In this document: positions 36,651 to 45,819 of the stretch, in pieces
How positions within the stretch are numbered: position 1 is the stretch's first letter
Layout of the letters: each line of letters starts with the position of its first letter
DNA from: Bacteroidaceae bacterium
GTDB taxonomy: Bacteria; Bacteroidota; Bacteroidia; Bacteroidales; Bacteroidaceae
Assembly: GCA_902362375.1 (NCBI GenBank)
Contig: CABIVS010000009.1
Location: 62,001-126,000 of the forward strand
Length of the DNA stretch: 64,000 nt
Reading direction: 5' to 3'
Translations under genes and position numbers: made by a program
The notes under the pieces: generated by a model
What the model saw: only the letters and a program-made list of their open reading frames with translations
Database searches by the model: none
What the model was told of the DNA's origin: nothing

Positions 36651-36695
36651 AAAAAAATGCACAGATTACCGATTAAGAATCGATTCTCTGTGCAT
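36651..36695 (-). terminator. Terminator after the HU-like gene
   Basis: ATGCACAGA (36657-36665) pairs with TCTGTGCAT (36687-36695) and, after a 4-by-4 internal loop, CGATT pairs with AATCG. On the minus strand seven T follow (36657-36651). It separates the HU-like gene from the fimbrial operon, so the two are separate transcription units. Confidence 0.8.
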
Positions 36696-36736
36696 TCACT
36701 AATTAAAAACTTGCTTTCATACAAAGCCCAATCCAA

Positions 36737-37225
36737 TTATGCAGCCGGGTCCGGTGCTTCCCCTTTGCCATCATCGCCCGAATCAGGGTTACCCCCATTA
36801 TTCCCCCCATTACTACTTCCGTCCGTATAATCCGTTTCAATTTCCGCACGGCGGGTAATACTCATATCCTCCAGCATATTTTTGAAGATTTTCCCCGGAT
36901 AGAATAAGATCTTTCTCTGAACGATCGACTTGGATGAGACCTCTTTCTCGTCATCCGTACTTTTAGCACGGATAGTAGGAGTGAAGATACCAAACTCACC
37001 CATCTGCACGCTCTTTCCATCATCAATATCCTCCGCCATCTTATCCACCAGACCACTGACGACCAAATCTACCACCTTACGATGGACACCACAAAGCTCA
37101 CTCACTTTCCGACACATCTTTGCAAAATTCACCTTACCGGAACGAACCGATTTTGCCACATACTTTTCGTTTTTGTCCTTGTCAAAACCGAACACTCTTT
37201 TTGTTACTACGTACTCTAAACCCAT
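36737..37225 (-). CDS. HU-like DNA-binding protein with disordered acidic tail
   Basis: This 162-residue protein starts with a segment typical of the Bacteroidota HU-related family (VTKRVFGFDKDKNEKYVAKSV). The HU-like core follows (about 30-125: VNFAKMCRKVSELCGVHRKVVDLVVSGLVDKM, SVQMGEFGIFTPTIRA and the arm-like RKILFYPGKIFKNML). The last 30 residues are Gly/Asn/Asp/Ser-rich and probably unstructured. HU-type proteins bend DNA. In many Bacteroides genomes such genes are followed by a small 'smalltalk' protein and an amidase; neither is seen here. Its promoter carries three phased repeats. It might shape expression of the adjacent fimbrial operon, but this is speculation. Confidence 0.88.
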   Translation of the reverse strand: MGLEYVVTKRVFGFDKDKNEKYVAKSVRSGKVNFAKMCRKVSELCGVHRKVVDLVVSGLVDKMAEDIDDGKSVQMGEFGIFTPTIRAKSTDDEKEVSSKSIVQRKILFYPGKIFKNMLEDMSITRRAEIETDYTDGSSNGGNNGGNPDSGDDGKGEAPDPAA

Positions 37226-37297
37226 AATTGTTAAAGTTTAATTGGTTAAAAAAATAAAGGTTATCTGTTTGCCATTCTCTTTGTTTGAATGACTCTG

Positions 37298-37305
37298 CAA
37301 AGGTA
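37298..37305 (-). promoter_or_regulatory. -7 box of the HU-like gene
   Basis: On the minus strand this is TACCTTTG, an exact match to TAnnTTTG, about 73 bp upstream of the ATG at 37225. No good -33 TTTG is present at the standard spacing, so an activator may be needed. Confidence 0.55.
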
Positions 37306-37324
37306 TATCAACCGTGAAATGTCC

Positions 37325-37355
37325 AGTCCCCTTTTGTCTCCTTTATGTCTCCTTT
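37325..37355. repeat. Three phased 10-bp repeats upstream of the HU-like gene promoter
   Basis: AGTCCCCTTT (37325-37334), TGTCTCCTTT (37335-37344) and TGTCTCCTTT (37346-37355) follow one another at 10-11 bp steps, one helical turn. They lie just upstream of the -33 position of the HU promoter, a typical place for an activator or autoregulator. The last two copies are identical. Confidence 0.6.
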
Positions 37356-37606
37356 CATCGTTTGGAATCAATTATTATCGGAAGAGAATATTGTTAGTTA
37401 TCAATAGAATATATCAAAGAATTATTTTTTTTCATAGAATACATTCATTTCATATAAAACCAATAAAATCACCAACAGGTAACTATCATTTTTTTGCAAA
37501 AATATTAATTATTATAAATCTCATATCTGTCTGTTAAATCAAGCAATATATACAAAGAAGAGCCCAAATCTATATTGTTCAATAAATGTGTTAAGCATTA
37601 TATAGT

Positions 37607-40600
37607 TCAACTCTTCATATCGTTATCTGTTTCTCTCTTTATAGGTTCTTTTCTATACTGTAATGGAGATTTCCCAAACGACTTCTTAAAGCATCTGCTA
37701 AAATAGAAAGGATCATTAATACCAACCTGGAAACCAATCTCTGCTATATTCAAATCAGTAGTAAGCAACAATTCTGCAGCCTTTTTCATCCTAAGGATAC
37801 GCACATATTCACTAGGAGCACATCCTACAATACTCTTCAACTTACCATAGAAAGTAGTACGACCTATTCCTATTGTAGAAGCATATGTCTCCAACTTAAA
37901 TTCAGCGTCCCCCATATTTTTCTGTATAACAGCATCCAATTTATCCATGAAAGCTCTATCCCTGTCAGTAGTATTAATGAACGGTTGAAGTGCACCCGGT
38001 TCGGTTGCAAACTTTCTTTGCAATTTTTCACGCTGTTCTATCAACTTCACAATACGCATCAATAAATATTTCACACTAAAAGGCTTTGTAATATAAGAAT
38101 CAGCTCCTGCCCGTATCCCTTTTAACTGATGTTCTTCTGAAGAATAAGCAGTAAGCAGAATCACCGGAATATGACTAATATTAAAATTACCTTTCAGCCT
38201 CTTTGTTAATTCAAAACCATCCATCTCAGGCATCATTACATCGCAGACAACAAGATCCGGTTGCTCATCACCCAACTTCTCAAGTCCTTCTGCTCCATTG
38301 GCTGCCGTTGATACAGTAAAATAGTTGCCAAGTTGAGTTTCAAGCAGCCCGCGTACATCGTCATCATCGTCAATCACCATCACCTTATATTCCTTAAAAG
38401 GCTTATTGACTGAAGCTTCTGATATATCCGTCACTTCTTCAGGTGTCAGCAAATCCGTAGTTATTTCTTTAGCAACAGATGAAAGTTCTGTAGAATTCTC
38501 TTCAATAATATCTGCCTTGTCATAATTTACATCAGACAATGGTATAGAAACAGAGAAACAAGCCCCACCCATCTCCGAATCTGTATATGCTATATTCCCT
38601 TTATGAACCTTTGCCAATTCAGAAGTCAAATGCAACCCTACACCTGTACCATCTGAAGCATAATGTATCTGCTCAAAACGTACAAATAACATATTCCGCT
38701 TTTCATAAGGCACCCCCGCACCATTATCTGAAACACTTAGTGTAAAGTTATCTTCCGCTGTCGAAAAATGAAGCCTCATCACGATCTTTCCTCCCACCGG
38801 GGTATTCTTAAAAGCATTTGACAATAAGTTATAAGCAATCTTATCCATTTTACTTCTGTCGAGTAACATTTTCTGTTTGTACTCATTCGATTCAAACAGA
38901 AACTCTATCTTTTTCTTTTCAGCCATTTCCTTAAATGTCAGATAGATATCGTAAAAGAAATGTTCAGCTTCCGTCCATTCCAGTTTCAATTCCATCTTAT
39001 TATTCTGTAATCTCCGGAACTCCAGAAGCTGATCAATCAACCTAAGCAAACGGGTGGAACTTTTAGTCAGCAATGTGAGCTGTTTATTAATCAATGGTGC
39101 TATTTGTTCTTGACCAGCCAAATCCTCAATAGCCCCTCTGATAATGGTGAGCGGAGTACGAAATTCGTGCGATATATTAGTAAAGAATCGCAACTTATAC
39201 TCCGTCAATTGCTTTTCTATTTCAACAGCCATATTTAGCCGGTGCATTTTAATCACTACTCTCGAAACAAAGAAAGTTATGATTATACCTGATATAATAT
39301 AAAGAATGATAGCCTGCCAGGATTTCCACCAGGGAGGAAGAATTATTATCTCCAAGTCAGTTTCCTGTTCACTCCATACTCCAAAACTATTGCACCCTTT
39401 CACTTTAAAAACGTAAGTTCCGGGAGGAACATTACGATAGGTTGCCATATTATTCCGTGATACAGAATTCCAATCCTGCTCATAACCTTGCAGATAATAA
39501 GCGTATTGATTAAATTCCGGAGCATGAAAATTCAACATGGTACACTCAAGGTTGAATGAATTCTGATTATGATCCAGAACAATCTTCTTCGTCCCTGTTA
39601 TACTTTCTTTCAAAGGAGAGTCCTCCGTTCCGGGACGTACATCAGTTCCGTTAACCCATAAGCCGGTAATCATAACCGGAGGCGCATAAGTATCAAAAGT
39701 AACCTCCGAAGGATTAAGAGTATACACTCCATTAAAACTTCCGAACATCAATTCTCCAGTCTTTTTTTTCCATCCTGACAGTTCATTAAAAACAGCCGGA
39801 TGACGGTTGTTGGAAAATATAAAATTCTCAAACCGCTCTTTTTTCAAATCAAATCGAGATATGCCACTCTCCGTACTAACCCATATATCCCCATAATTAT
39901 CTTCCAAAATAGTTTGAACTGTTTTATTCGACAGACCGTTATCTCCTCCAAAATGCTTAAACCTAGATTGCGTCAAGTTCTCTTTTCGTTCCAATAAATG
40001 AAGTCCTCTTCCTGTAGTTCCCATCCAAATGCGTCCTTTACTATCTTCGAATATGACTTTCACCTCATCATAGCTCAACAATTGCCGATTGTGAGAATAT
40101 ACACGCAAAACAGTATATTTACTTCTATCCCGTAGTAGTTCGTCCGGATCGAAAACAACCACCCCGTCATTAGTTCCAATCCATATAAGTCCGTCCCTAT
40201 CCTGAATCATGGAACGCATCATATTCAAGTGATCGTTATCAAACAAGAATTGCCGGAAAGTCAACTTTCCCGAGTTCCGTTCCGCCAATTGTAAACCTCC
40301 CCCGAAAGTAGCCATCCACATCCGGTTCTTATTATCACGCAACACTGTGAAAATATTATTGCGCGATGAGGGTTGGCCTGCACTATTAGGCAACATATAT
40401 TTCTCAATCAAACGATCCCCCCGTTCCGAGAAGAGAAACAAACCGGCTCCTTTCGTTCCCAGCCATTTATATCCAAGTGTATCTTCAGCCATCGTGAATG
40501 GCAACCCACCTTCTATTCTTTGTGTAGAAAGCCGATGATAATTCTCATCACAAATATACAAGTTACCATCACGTGTGCCAAACCAGTAATATCCTTTCTT

Positions 40601-41902
40601 ATCTTCAAACATCAAACGAACAGCATTACCACGTTCCATGCCATCTCCCAACGCCGGATAATACATCTCAAACGGATAATTGGATAAGGAGATTTTCACC
40701 ACCCCTCCCAATTCCGTTCCTACCCAAATTTCACCGGACTTATCTTCTGTCACACAAAACAAATAATTGGTAGGCAAATCTTTACCTACAGTGAAATGCT
40801 GGATTCTTCCTGTATTGTAAATTGCAAATAACCCATTACCAAATGTTGTGATCCAAACAATATCCCGCGAGTCATGGTAAATCATGAACTGTTCCTGATC
40901 AATCAATGAAAGCACTTCCGAAGGAATCAGGTTCAACGGTTCGAACGTATTATTCGAATGATGCCTCCACAATATACCAGTTTTATTATAAACCCACACA
41001 TGGCCTTTGTTATCCATAATAAAATTAGCCCGCAGCATCTTCTTCCCTTGAAAGAAACTCTCAGTAGGTAAGAGTTTTTTTTCTTTTGTGTCGAACAAAT
41101 ACAAATCCCTGTTCGTCGTCAACATCAGAAGTCCGTCATTCAATAAGCAAGAACGGACATATTCCATTTTTGTTGTACGGGTAATTGGAATAAACGATAC
41201 AAATGAAGACTGTTGATTACTAAAAATATCAAGCCCACTTTCATTGACAAAATACATTTCATCTCCTATTTCCTGTACATCCCAGAAAGTTATCCCTTTC
41301 CGCACGGAAATCACCTGATTGTTTTCAACACGAAATAATTCCTCTTTGGTTCCAATCCATATTCGATGTAGTGAATCCTCAAACATGAATAATATATTTT
41401 TCTCGGCCAACACCTCATTGTCAGGTTTCCATGCTTCCGGTTTTCCATTCACATAGCGTACCCGGCAACATCCATTCTTCCCCCATAACCACACATCTTT
41501 ATTCGAGACAACTTTAATATTAGAAAATATTTTATCCGAATCTTGCGGAGCATAATCAATCATCGTTTCGAGTTGTGGGTCATAACAAAACAATGTATTC
41601 GAAAAAGTACGTACCCAAATAAAGCCATTCTTATCTTCCACAATTTCACGGATACGGCTATCCGATAGTGCATGAGAACCATCTAACTGGGGATGAATAA
41701 TAGTAAAGTCTTTTCCATTAAAGCGATTCAGCCCATTAATTGTTCCTAGCCAGATAAAATTCCGGCTATCCTGCATCATGCAACGAGTGGTGTTTTGTGA
41801 CAATCCGTTACGGTCTGTGACAGTAACAATATCCAAAATATCGAAAGCAACCATCTTGCTTCCCAATAATAACAGGATAAATAAGAATACAAATTTCCGC
41901 AT
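37607..41902 (-). CDS. Hybrid two-component system regulator (HTCS) of the RG-I-type PUL
   Basis: This 1431-residue protein has a signal peptide, a periplasmic double propeller of repeats such as GFIWVRTFSNTLFCYD and GRIWMGTTGRGLHLL (about 25-790), and a Y_Y_Y domain (about 790-855). A transmembrane helix follows (about 863-885), then a histidine kinase with His912 in NISHEFRTPL, an ATPase with NLLSNAFKNTP and GTGVGLHL, a receiver with Asp1221 in CDVMMP, and a C-terminal AraC helix-turn-helix ending GKSPLQYRKEP. It would sense a pectin oligosaccharide and activate the PUL upstream. It lies downstream of PL11 on the same strand but has its own promoter behind a terminator. Confidence 0.96.
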   Translation of the reverse strand: MRKFVFLFILLLLGSKMVAFDILDIVTVTDRNGLSQNTTRCMMQDSRNFIWLGTINGLNRFNGKDFTIIHPQLDGSHALSDSRIREIVEDKNGFIWVRTFSNTLFCYDPQLETMIDYAPQDSDKIFSNIKVVSNKDVWLWGKNGCCRVRYVNGKPEAWKPDNEVLAEKNILFMFEDSLHRIWIGTKEELFRVENNQVISVRKGITFWDVQEIGDEMYFVNESGLDIFSNQQSSFVSFIPITRTTKMEYVRSCLLNDGLLMLTTNRDLYLFDTKEKKLLPTESFFQGKKMLRANFIMDNKGHVWVYNKTGILWRHHSNNTFEPLNLIPSEVLSLIDQEQFMIYHDSRDIVWITTFGNGLFAIYNTGRIQHFTVGKDLPTNYLFCVTEDKSGEIWVGTELGGVVKISLSNYPFEMYYPALGDGMERGNAVRLMFEDKKGYYWFGTRDGNLYICDENYHRLSTQRIEGGLPFTMAEDTLGYKWLGTKGAGLFLFSERGDRLIEKYMLPNSAGQPSSRNNIFTVLRDNKNRMWMATFGGGLQLAERNSGKLTFRQFLFDNDHLNMMRSMIQDRDGLIWIGTNDGVVVFDPDELLRDRSKYTVLRVYSHNRQLLSYDEVKVIFEDSKGRIWMGTTGRGLHLLERKENLTQSRFKHFGGDNGLSNKTVQTILEDNYGDIWVSTESGISRFDLKKERFENFIFSNNRHPAVFNELSGWKKKTGELMFGSFNGVYTLNPSEVTFDTYAPPVMITGLWVNGTDVRPGTEDSPLKESITGTKKIVLDHNQNSFNLECTMLNFHAPEFNQYAYYLQGYEQDWNSVSRNNMATYRNVPPGTYVFKVKGCNSFGVWSEQETDLEIIILPPWWKSWQAIILYIISGIIITFFVSRVVIKMHRLNMAVEIEKQLTEYKLRFFTNISHEFRTPLTIIRGAIEDLAGQEQIAPLINKQLTLLTKSSTRLLRLIDQLLEFRRLQNNKMELKLEWTEAEHFFYDIYLTFKEMAEKKKIEFLFESNEYKQKMLLDRSKMDKIAYNLLSNAFKNTPVGGKIVMRLHFSTAEDNFTLSVSDNGAGVPYEKRNMLFVRFEQIHYASDGTGVGLHLTSELAKVHKGNIAYTDSEMGGACFSVSIPLSDVNYDKADIIEENSTELSSVAKEITTDLLTPEEVTDISEASVNKPFKEYKVMVIDDDDDVRGLLETQLGNYFTVSTAANGAEGLEKLGDEQPDLVVCDVMMPEMDGFELTKRLKGNFNISHIPVILLTAYSSEEHQLKGIRAGADSYITKPFSVKYLLMRIVKLIEQREKLQRKFATEPGALQPFINTTDRDRAFMDKLDAVIQKNMGDAEFKLETYASTIGIGRTTFYGKLKSIVGCAPSEYVRILRMKKAAELLLTTDLNIAEIGFQVGINDPFYFSRCFKKSFGKSPLQYRKEPIKRETDNDMKS

Positions 41903-41929
41903 GTGTTTTTATCATTTAAAGGCACCATG

Positions 41930-41937
41930 CAAAATTA
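41930..41937 (-). promoter_or_regulatory. -7 box of the RG-I HTCS gene
   Basis: On the minus strand this is TAATTTTG, an exact match to TAnnTTTG, 28 bp upstream of the ATG at 41902. CTTG at 41963-41960 lies 22 nt further upstream as a possible -33 element. Confidence 0.55.
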
Positions 41938-41987
41938 GCAAATAAATTTATAGTTCCCACAAGACAAGTTACTTAATATCTTGAATA

Positions 41988-42025
41988 AAAAAATCACGGA
42001 AACATTTCTACTTCCGTGATTTTTT
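41988..42025 (-). terminator. Terminator of the PL11-containing operon
   Basis: AAAAAATCACGGAA (41988-42001) is perfectly complementary to 42012-42025 with a 10-nt loop. The A/T ends provide a T-run on either strand, so it can end the long PUL transcript 50 bp after the PL11 stop. The HTCS promoter begins just beyond it. Confidence 0.85.
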
Positions 42026-42074
42026 ACTACATCGACTTATTATAAGCGCCTGATTTCCACTAGGTAGCCTATGA

Positions 42075-44042
42075 TTATGGGTTAGCCTTTTCCAAATCAG
42101 AGCCAATATAATATCCTGTATGGGTAGATTGATTATATCCTATATTCTGATGTGTAGCACTCATTCGATATATGTGATCATCCATCAACGGGCGGAAACG
42201 ATGACTCGTCTCTATGTTGGTCGTAAAAATACGTAACTCCGAAGCGCCACCCACATTACGTTCTCCAACCACATAAATCATTTCCTCGCGCCAGTCTCCC
42301 CAGATATCTCCATAGAAACAAGGAGTTCTCTTTGTCCCGTTGATTGAGGCTACTCCGTAATTACTACATGAAAATATTCTATCTCCACCTTCACCGTTGC
42401 GGTACGCCAGCACCAGCTCATCATCGATATTTTGCCGGGTTAAACTACCATCCCACCAGATGCCCATGTTATAAGAATAAACACCACCTTTAATCATCGG
42501 GGCAGACTTACTTAACAGTTCTCCTTTGCAAGAATACATCTTTCCAATGGGCCAGGAAGCCCAGACTTCACATCCCGGAGTATCCGGGTCCATATCTCCC
42601 ACCATACAACGCCCTACATCTTCACCATCTCCCGGAATTCCCCAAATCAACTCTCCGGTAGCAGCGTCACGGAACTCTAAACCGGCATTTCCATACGATT
42701 TCGGCTCCTCATGACAAGCCACTACTTGTAACCCTTCACGGGAAGGATCGAATTTTCCCAGATGAAGAGCATCACCATGGCCCAGTCCAGTTGTATACAG
42801 ACCTTTGCCATTGTGATCGAAAGCACATGCCCCATAAATCAATTCGTCTTTGCCATCATTATCCACATCGCCTACTGCCAAGTTATGATTTCCCTGACCA
42901 GCATAATCCGTCCATCCCGGGTAAGTGTCAAAATGCCAGCGCTGCGTCAGAGTACCATTAGAATAGTCTAATGCAGTCAACTGGAAATTAACATAATAAC
43001 CACGGCACATCACAATACTTGGGGTTCTATCCTTACCAGAGAAATGTGCTACTGCCATCAGGAAACGATCCGAACGGTTTCCATAAGCATCCCCCCAATA
43101 ATCATTCCAATCTTCCTTATCGCCTCTGGGGATATAATCCGTACGAGCCAGTTCTTTTCCTGTCATACCATCTACAACCGACAGAAACTCCGGTCCAGCC
43201 TGTACCCGTCCAGTTTCCGGATTACGATAATCCGTAATTCCATCCTGATTAACATCACCAATCGTCGTTCCGTTTCCAAAGGTAGTACCTTCCGAAGTTT
43301 TGAGTACAACCTCCGCTTTCCCATCACCGTCCAAATCATACACTATAAACGAAGCATAATGATCACCCTGCGGTACATTAATTCCGGTATCGACTCTCCA
43401 CAAAAAAGCCCCTGTTTTCAAATCATAAGCTTCATATAAAGTAGAGCCTTTTTCTTTCCCTACCCAGTTTTCTGCAGGCCCCGGGTCGCGGGGCTCCACA
43501 TCTCTTCTGATAACTAATTCATATTTTCCGTCTCCATCCAAATCACCGACAGCAGCATCTCCAGCATTATAAGCCAATGTCGGATCCGGCAAATTACTAT
43601 TGTTCAGGAAAATACTTTTATAAAAAGTCTGCTCGGCTTTGTCCGGATCAAACGTATACGTTGCCAAGACATCATTCGCTCCGGAAAAACGCAGTTGATA
43701 CTCATTCTTCTTAGCAGGGTCGAATGTTTTATCCCGATAATTGGTACTTGTAGTAATCGGTTCCATATTCAGTTTCTCCCATGCATTATCACCTGTTTTC
43801 CGATAAATATCATAGGCTGCATCATCCGGATCACTCTTAAACCATTTCCAGCTGACCAAGGCATTCAAGTCTGGCTGTCTACTATCATAACTAACCACCA
43901 GTCCTCTATCATCATAGCTCGCGGTAATAGGATTTCCCTCAATTTCCGCCGGATTATCCGGACCATTAGGATTCACAATCTTATCATCGGAGCAGGCAGC
44001 CAGAAAAATGACTGCACTAAATATAAAAGCTAATCTTCTCAT
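42075..44042 (-). CDS. PL11-family rhamnogalacturonan lyase
   Basis: This 655-residue lipoprotein (lipobox LAAC, about residue 17) has an N-terminal fibronectin-like part (about 40-130) and an eight-bladed propeller of PL11 type. Calcium-site repeats are visible: VGDLDGDGKYELV, YDLDGDGKAEVV, GDVDNDGKDELI and GDMDPDTPGCEVW. Other family stretches are GDIWGDWREEMIY and YRMSATHQNIGYNQ. PL11 enzymes cleave the rhamnose-galacturonic acid backbone of rhamnogalacturonan I by beta-elimination. The lipid anchor suggests action at the cell surface. The gene is 26 bp downstream of a susD, at the end of the long operon. Confidence 0.95.
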   Translation of the reverse strand: MRRLAFIFSAVIFLAACSDDKIVNPNGPDNPAEIEGNPITASYDDRGLVVSYDSRQPDLNALVSWKWFKSDPDDAAYDIYRKTGDNAWEKLNMEPITTSTNYRDKTFDPAKKNEYQLRFSGANDVLATYTFDPDKAEQTFYKSIFLNNSNLPDPTLAYNAGDAAVGDLDGDGKYELVIRRDVEPRDPGPAENWVGKEKGSTLYEAYDLKTGAFLWRVDTGINVPQGDHYASFIVYDLDGDGKAEVVLKTSEGTTFGNGTTIGDVNQDGITDYRNPETGRVQAGPEFLSVVDGMTGKELARTDYIPRGDKEDWNDYWGDAYGNRSDRFLMAVAHFSGKDRTPSIVMCRGYYVNFQLTALDYSNGTLTQRWHFDTYPGWTDYAGQGNHNLAVGDVDNDGKDELIYGACAFDHNGKGLYTTGLGHGDALHLGKFDPSREGLQVVACHEEPKSYGNAGLEFRDAATGELIWGIPGDGEDVGRCMVGDMDPDTPGCEVWASWPIGKMYSCKGELLSKSAPMIKGGVYSYNMGIWWDGSLTRQNIDDELVLAYRNGEGGDRIFSCSNYGVASINGTKRTPCFYGDIWGDWREEMIYVVGERNVGGASELRIFTTNIETSHRFRPLMDDHIYRMSATHQNIGYNQSTHTGYYIGSDLEKANP

Positions 44043-44068
44043 ATTTCATCTCAATTAAAAATTAAAAA

Positions 44069-45793
44069 CTACCACCCCGGATTCTGGGCCAGATTCGTAT
44101 TACACATCAGTTCTGTTTGCGGAATCGGGAAGAAGTACATCTTATCATCCCAGGAACGTATACTTTTCTCCCGACTATAATTATACGTACCATTGTTATT
44201 CTGCGTAATCTTCATAAGAGTAACCTCTTTAAAAGTTTCTCCTTCTTTCCAACGGCGTACATCCCAAAAGCGATGGCCTTCAAAAGCCAGTTCTACCATA
44301 CGCTCATTCTTATACCGCTTCCAGAAAACTTTCGGGTCATTTACATCTTCAGCTTTCAATTCCGGCATTTTCACTCCCGTACGCTGACGAATCACATTGA
44401 TAGCCTGACGTGCTGTAAGCGGTGATTTATCACCGGGCAAAGCTTGCTCCACATCGCCCGTATAACGGAACATTGCTTCTGCATAATTCAAATAGAATTC
44501 GCCCAGACGAAATATAATCCAGGAATGAAATTTCTTACTCGAACCGGAAGCTGTCAGGTTAATGGAAGCATCGCAATATTTTTTCAGATAATAACCAGTG
44601 GGAGTAGCACCTTCCAAAGGCTGTCCATTAGCACCTCCATAATAAATCTGCAAAGGACTTTTATTATAGGACGGCCAATTCGTATCACCATTCTTCGCTA
44701 TTGTCATGGCTAAACGAGGATCACGGTTTGCATACGGATCACTTCCCGGTTCCTCCGAATAACCACTACCCGGTTCATTCCAGAACTTACCGTTTGTCAT
44801 TTCATAAGCATCAACCAATGTCTGGGTAGGACAATTACCACCTTTTCCTCCTTCCACTCCTATCGGAAAATTATTCGTTTCAAACGAATTGCTCTCTTTT
44901 TCTGCACGACAAAGGAAAATCATCTCATTTTCCCGATAACTGTCCGCTCCCCACAACTTATCATAATTGCCTAGCTTATACCCATATTTGGCACACGAAT
45001 CAATAACCGCCTTATTAGCTTCAGCTGCTTTCTTCCACAAATCCTTTTTTTGTTCCGGATTGAAAAGTTCACTGGCTGCATACAAAGCTGTACGCGCTTT
45101 CAGAGCTAACACTGCCAATCGATTTGCCCGTCCTGTTTCCGGCTGTTCCGTGGGTAGGGCATAGTCTCCCAACTTAGTATAGTCAGCGGGAATCTTATTC
45201 ATTATGTCATCACATTCGTTCTCGATAAACTGAAATACTTCTTGTACAGATGTACGTTTCAACGAATTTACCTCATCCCCTGAAGGTACTTTTGTCACCA
45301 AAGGTACACCTCCATACTGACGGGCTAAATTAAAATAAAAATATGCACGTAAAAAGCGGACTTCATGTTCGTAATTATTATAACGGAACATTTGCGCATC
45401 ATAATCCGAGTTTAAACGAAGGTCAGGGAATGTCAACCCCAGAAATTCCTCCAGATACATATTACATTGTTGAATAGCCAGATAATTCTTACTCCAGTTT
45501 GAAATAGTATTCGTCGCACTCCAAGAACCGTTGTAAAAATCATGAACAGAACTAGAGGTCCACGCATATTCAGCCTCATCGCAGGCTGAAGCCAGTGTCG
45601 CTCCACCGTAATTTCCCCAATCCGAATCCAATTGTGCATATATGCTGGTAACCAGTCCTCCTACATTCTCATAAGATTCCATCATATAGTTTTTATCATA
45701 ATTGGCATATTCGTTAAAGTCCAATTGGTCTTGACAAGCAGTCAGTCCTCCAAAACCAATCATACTTCCTATGAACAAATATTTAAGTTTCAT
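44069..45793 (-). CDS. susD homolog: SusD/RagB-family glycan-binding lipoprotein (second pair of the RG-I PUL)
   Basis: This 574-residue lipoprotein (lipobox LTAC, Cys20) has the SusD pattern: FLRAYFYFNLARQYGGVPLV in the helical core, then FRLGEFYLNYAEAMFRYTG, INVIRQRTGVKMP, ERMVELAFEGHRFWDVRRW, and the terminal NLAQNPGW. It pairs with the SusC 26 bp upstream. Being one of two SusD proteins in this operon, it may bind a different part or size of the pectin-derived glycan from its neighbour at 48646. Confidence 0.95.
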   Translation of the reverse strand: MKLKYLFIGSMIGFGGLTACQDQLDFNEYANYDKNYMMESYENVGGLVTSIYAQLDSDWGNYGGATLASACDEAEYAWTSSSVHDFYNGSWSATNTISNWSKNYLAIQQCNMYLEEFLGLTFPDLRLNSDYDAQMFRYNNYEHEVRFLRAYFYFNLARQYGGVPLVTKVPSGDEVNSLKRTSVQEVFQFIENECDDIMNKIPADYTKLGDYALPTEQPETGRANRLAVLALKARTALYAASELFNPEQKKDLWKKAAEANKAVIDSCAKYGYKLGNYDKLWGADSYRENEMIFLCRAEKESNSFETNNFPIGVEGGKGGNCPTQTLVDAYEMTNGKFWNEPGSGYSEEPGSDPYANRDPRLAMTIAKNGDTNWPSYNKSPLQIYYGGANGQPLEGATPTGYYLKKYCDASINLTASGSSKKFHSWIIFRLGEFYLNYAEAMFRYTGDVEQALPGDKSPLTARQAINVIRQRTGVKMPELKAEDVNDPKVFWKRYKNERMVELAFEGHRFWDVRRWKEGETFKEVTLMKITQNNNGTYNYSREKSIRSWDDKMYFFPIPQTELMCNTNLAQNPGW

Positions 45794-45819
45794 AATTTAT
45801 TTCCTTTTTTAGTTACAAC

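Larger units (their letters stand above)
37226..37606. other. AT-rich intergenic region between the HU-like gene and the RG-I HTCS
   Basis: This 381-bp gap contains the HU promoter (-7 box at 37298-37305), the repeat cluster at 37325-37355, and a very AT-rich stretch up to the HTCS stop at 37607. I see no open frame with a start and no RNA gene. No convincing terminator for the HTCS was found: only a 7-bp CAATATA/TATATTG pairing near 37540-37580, without a T-run. Confidence 0.6.
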
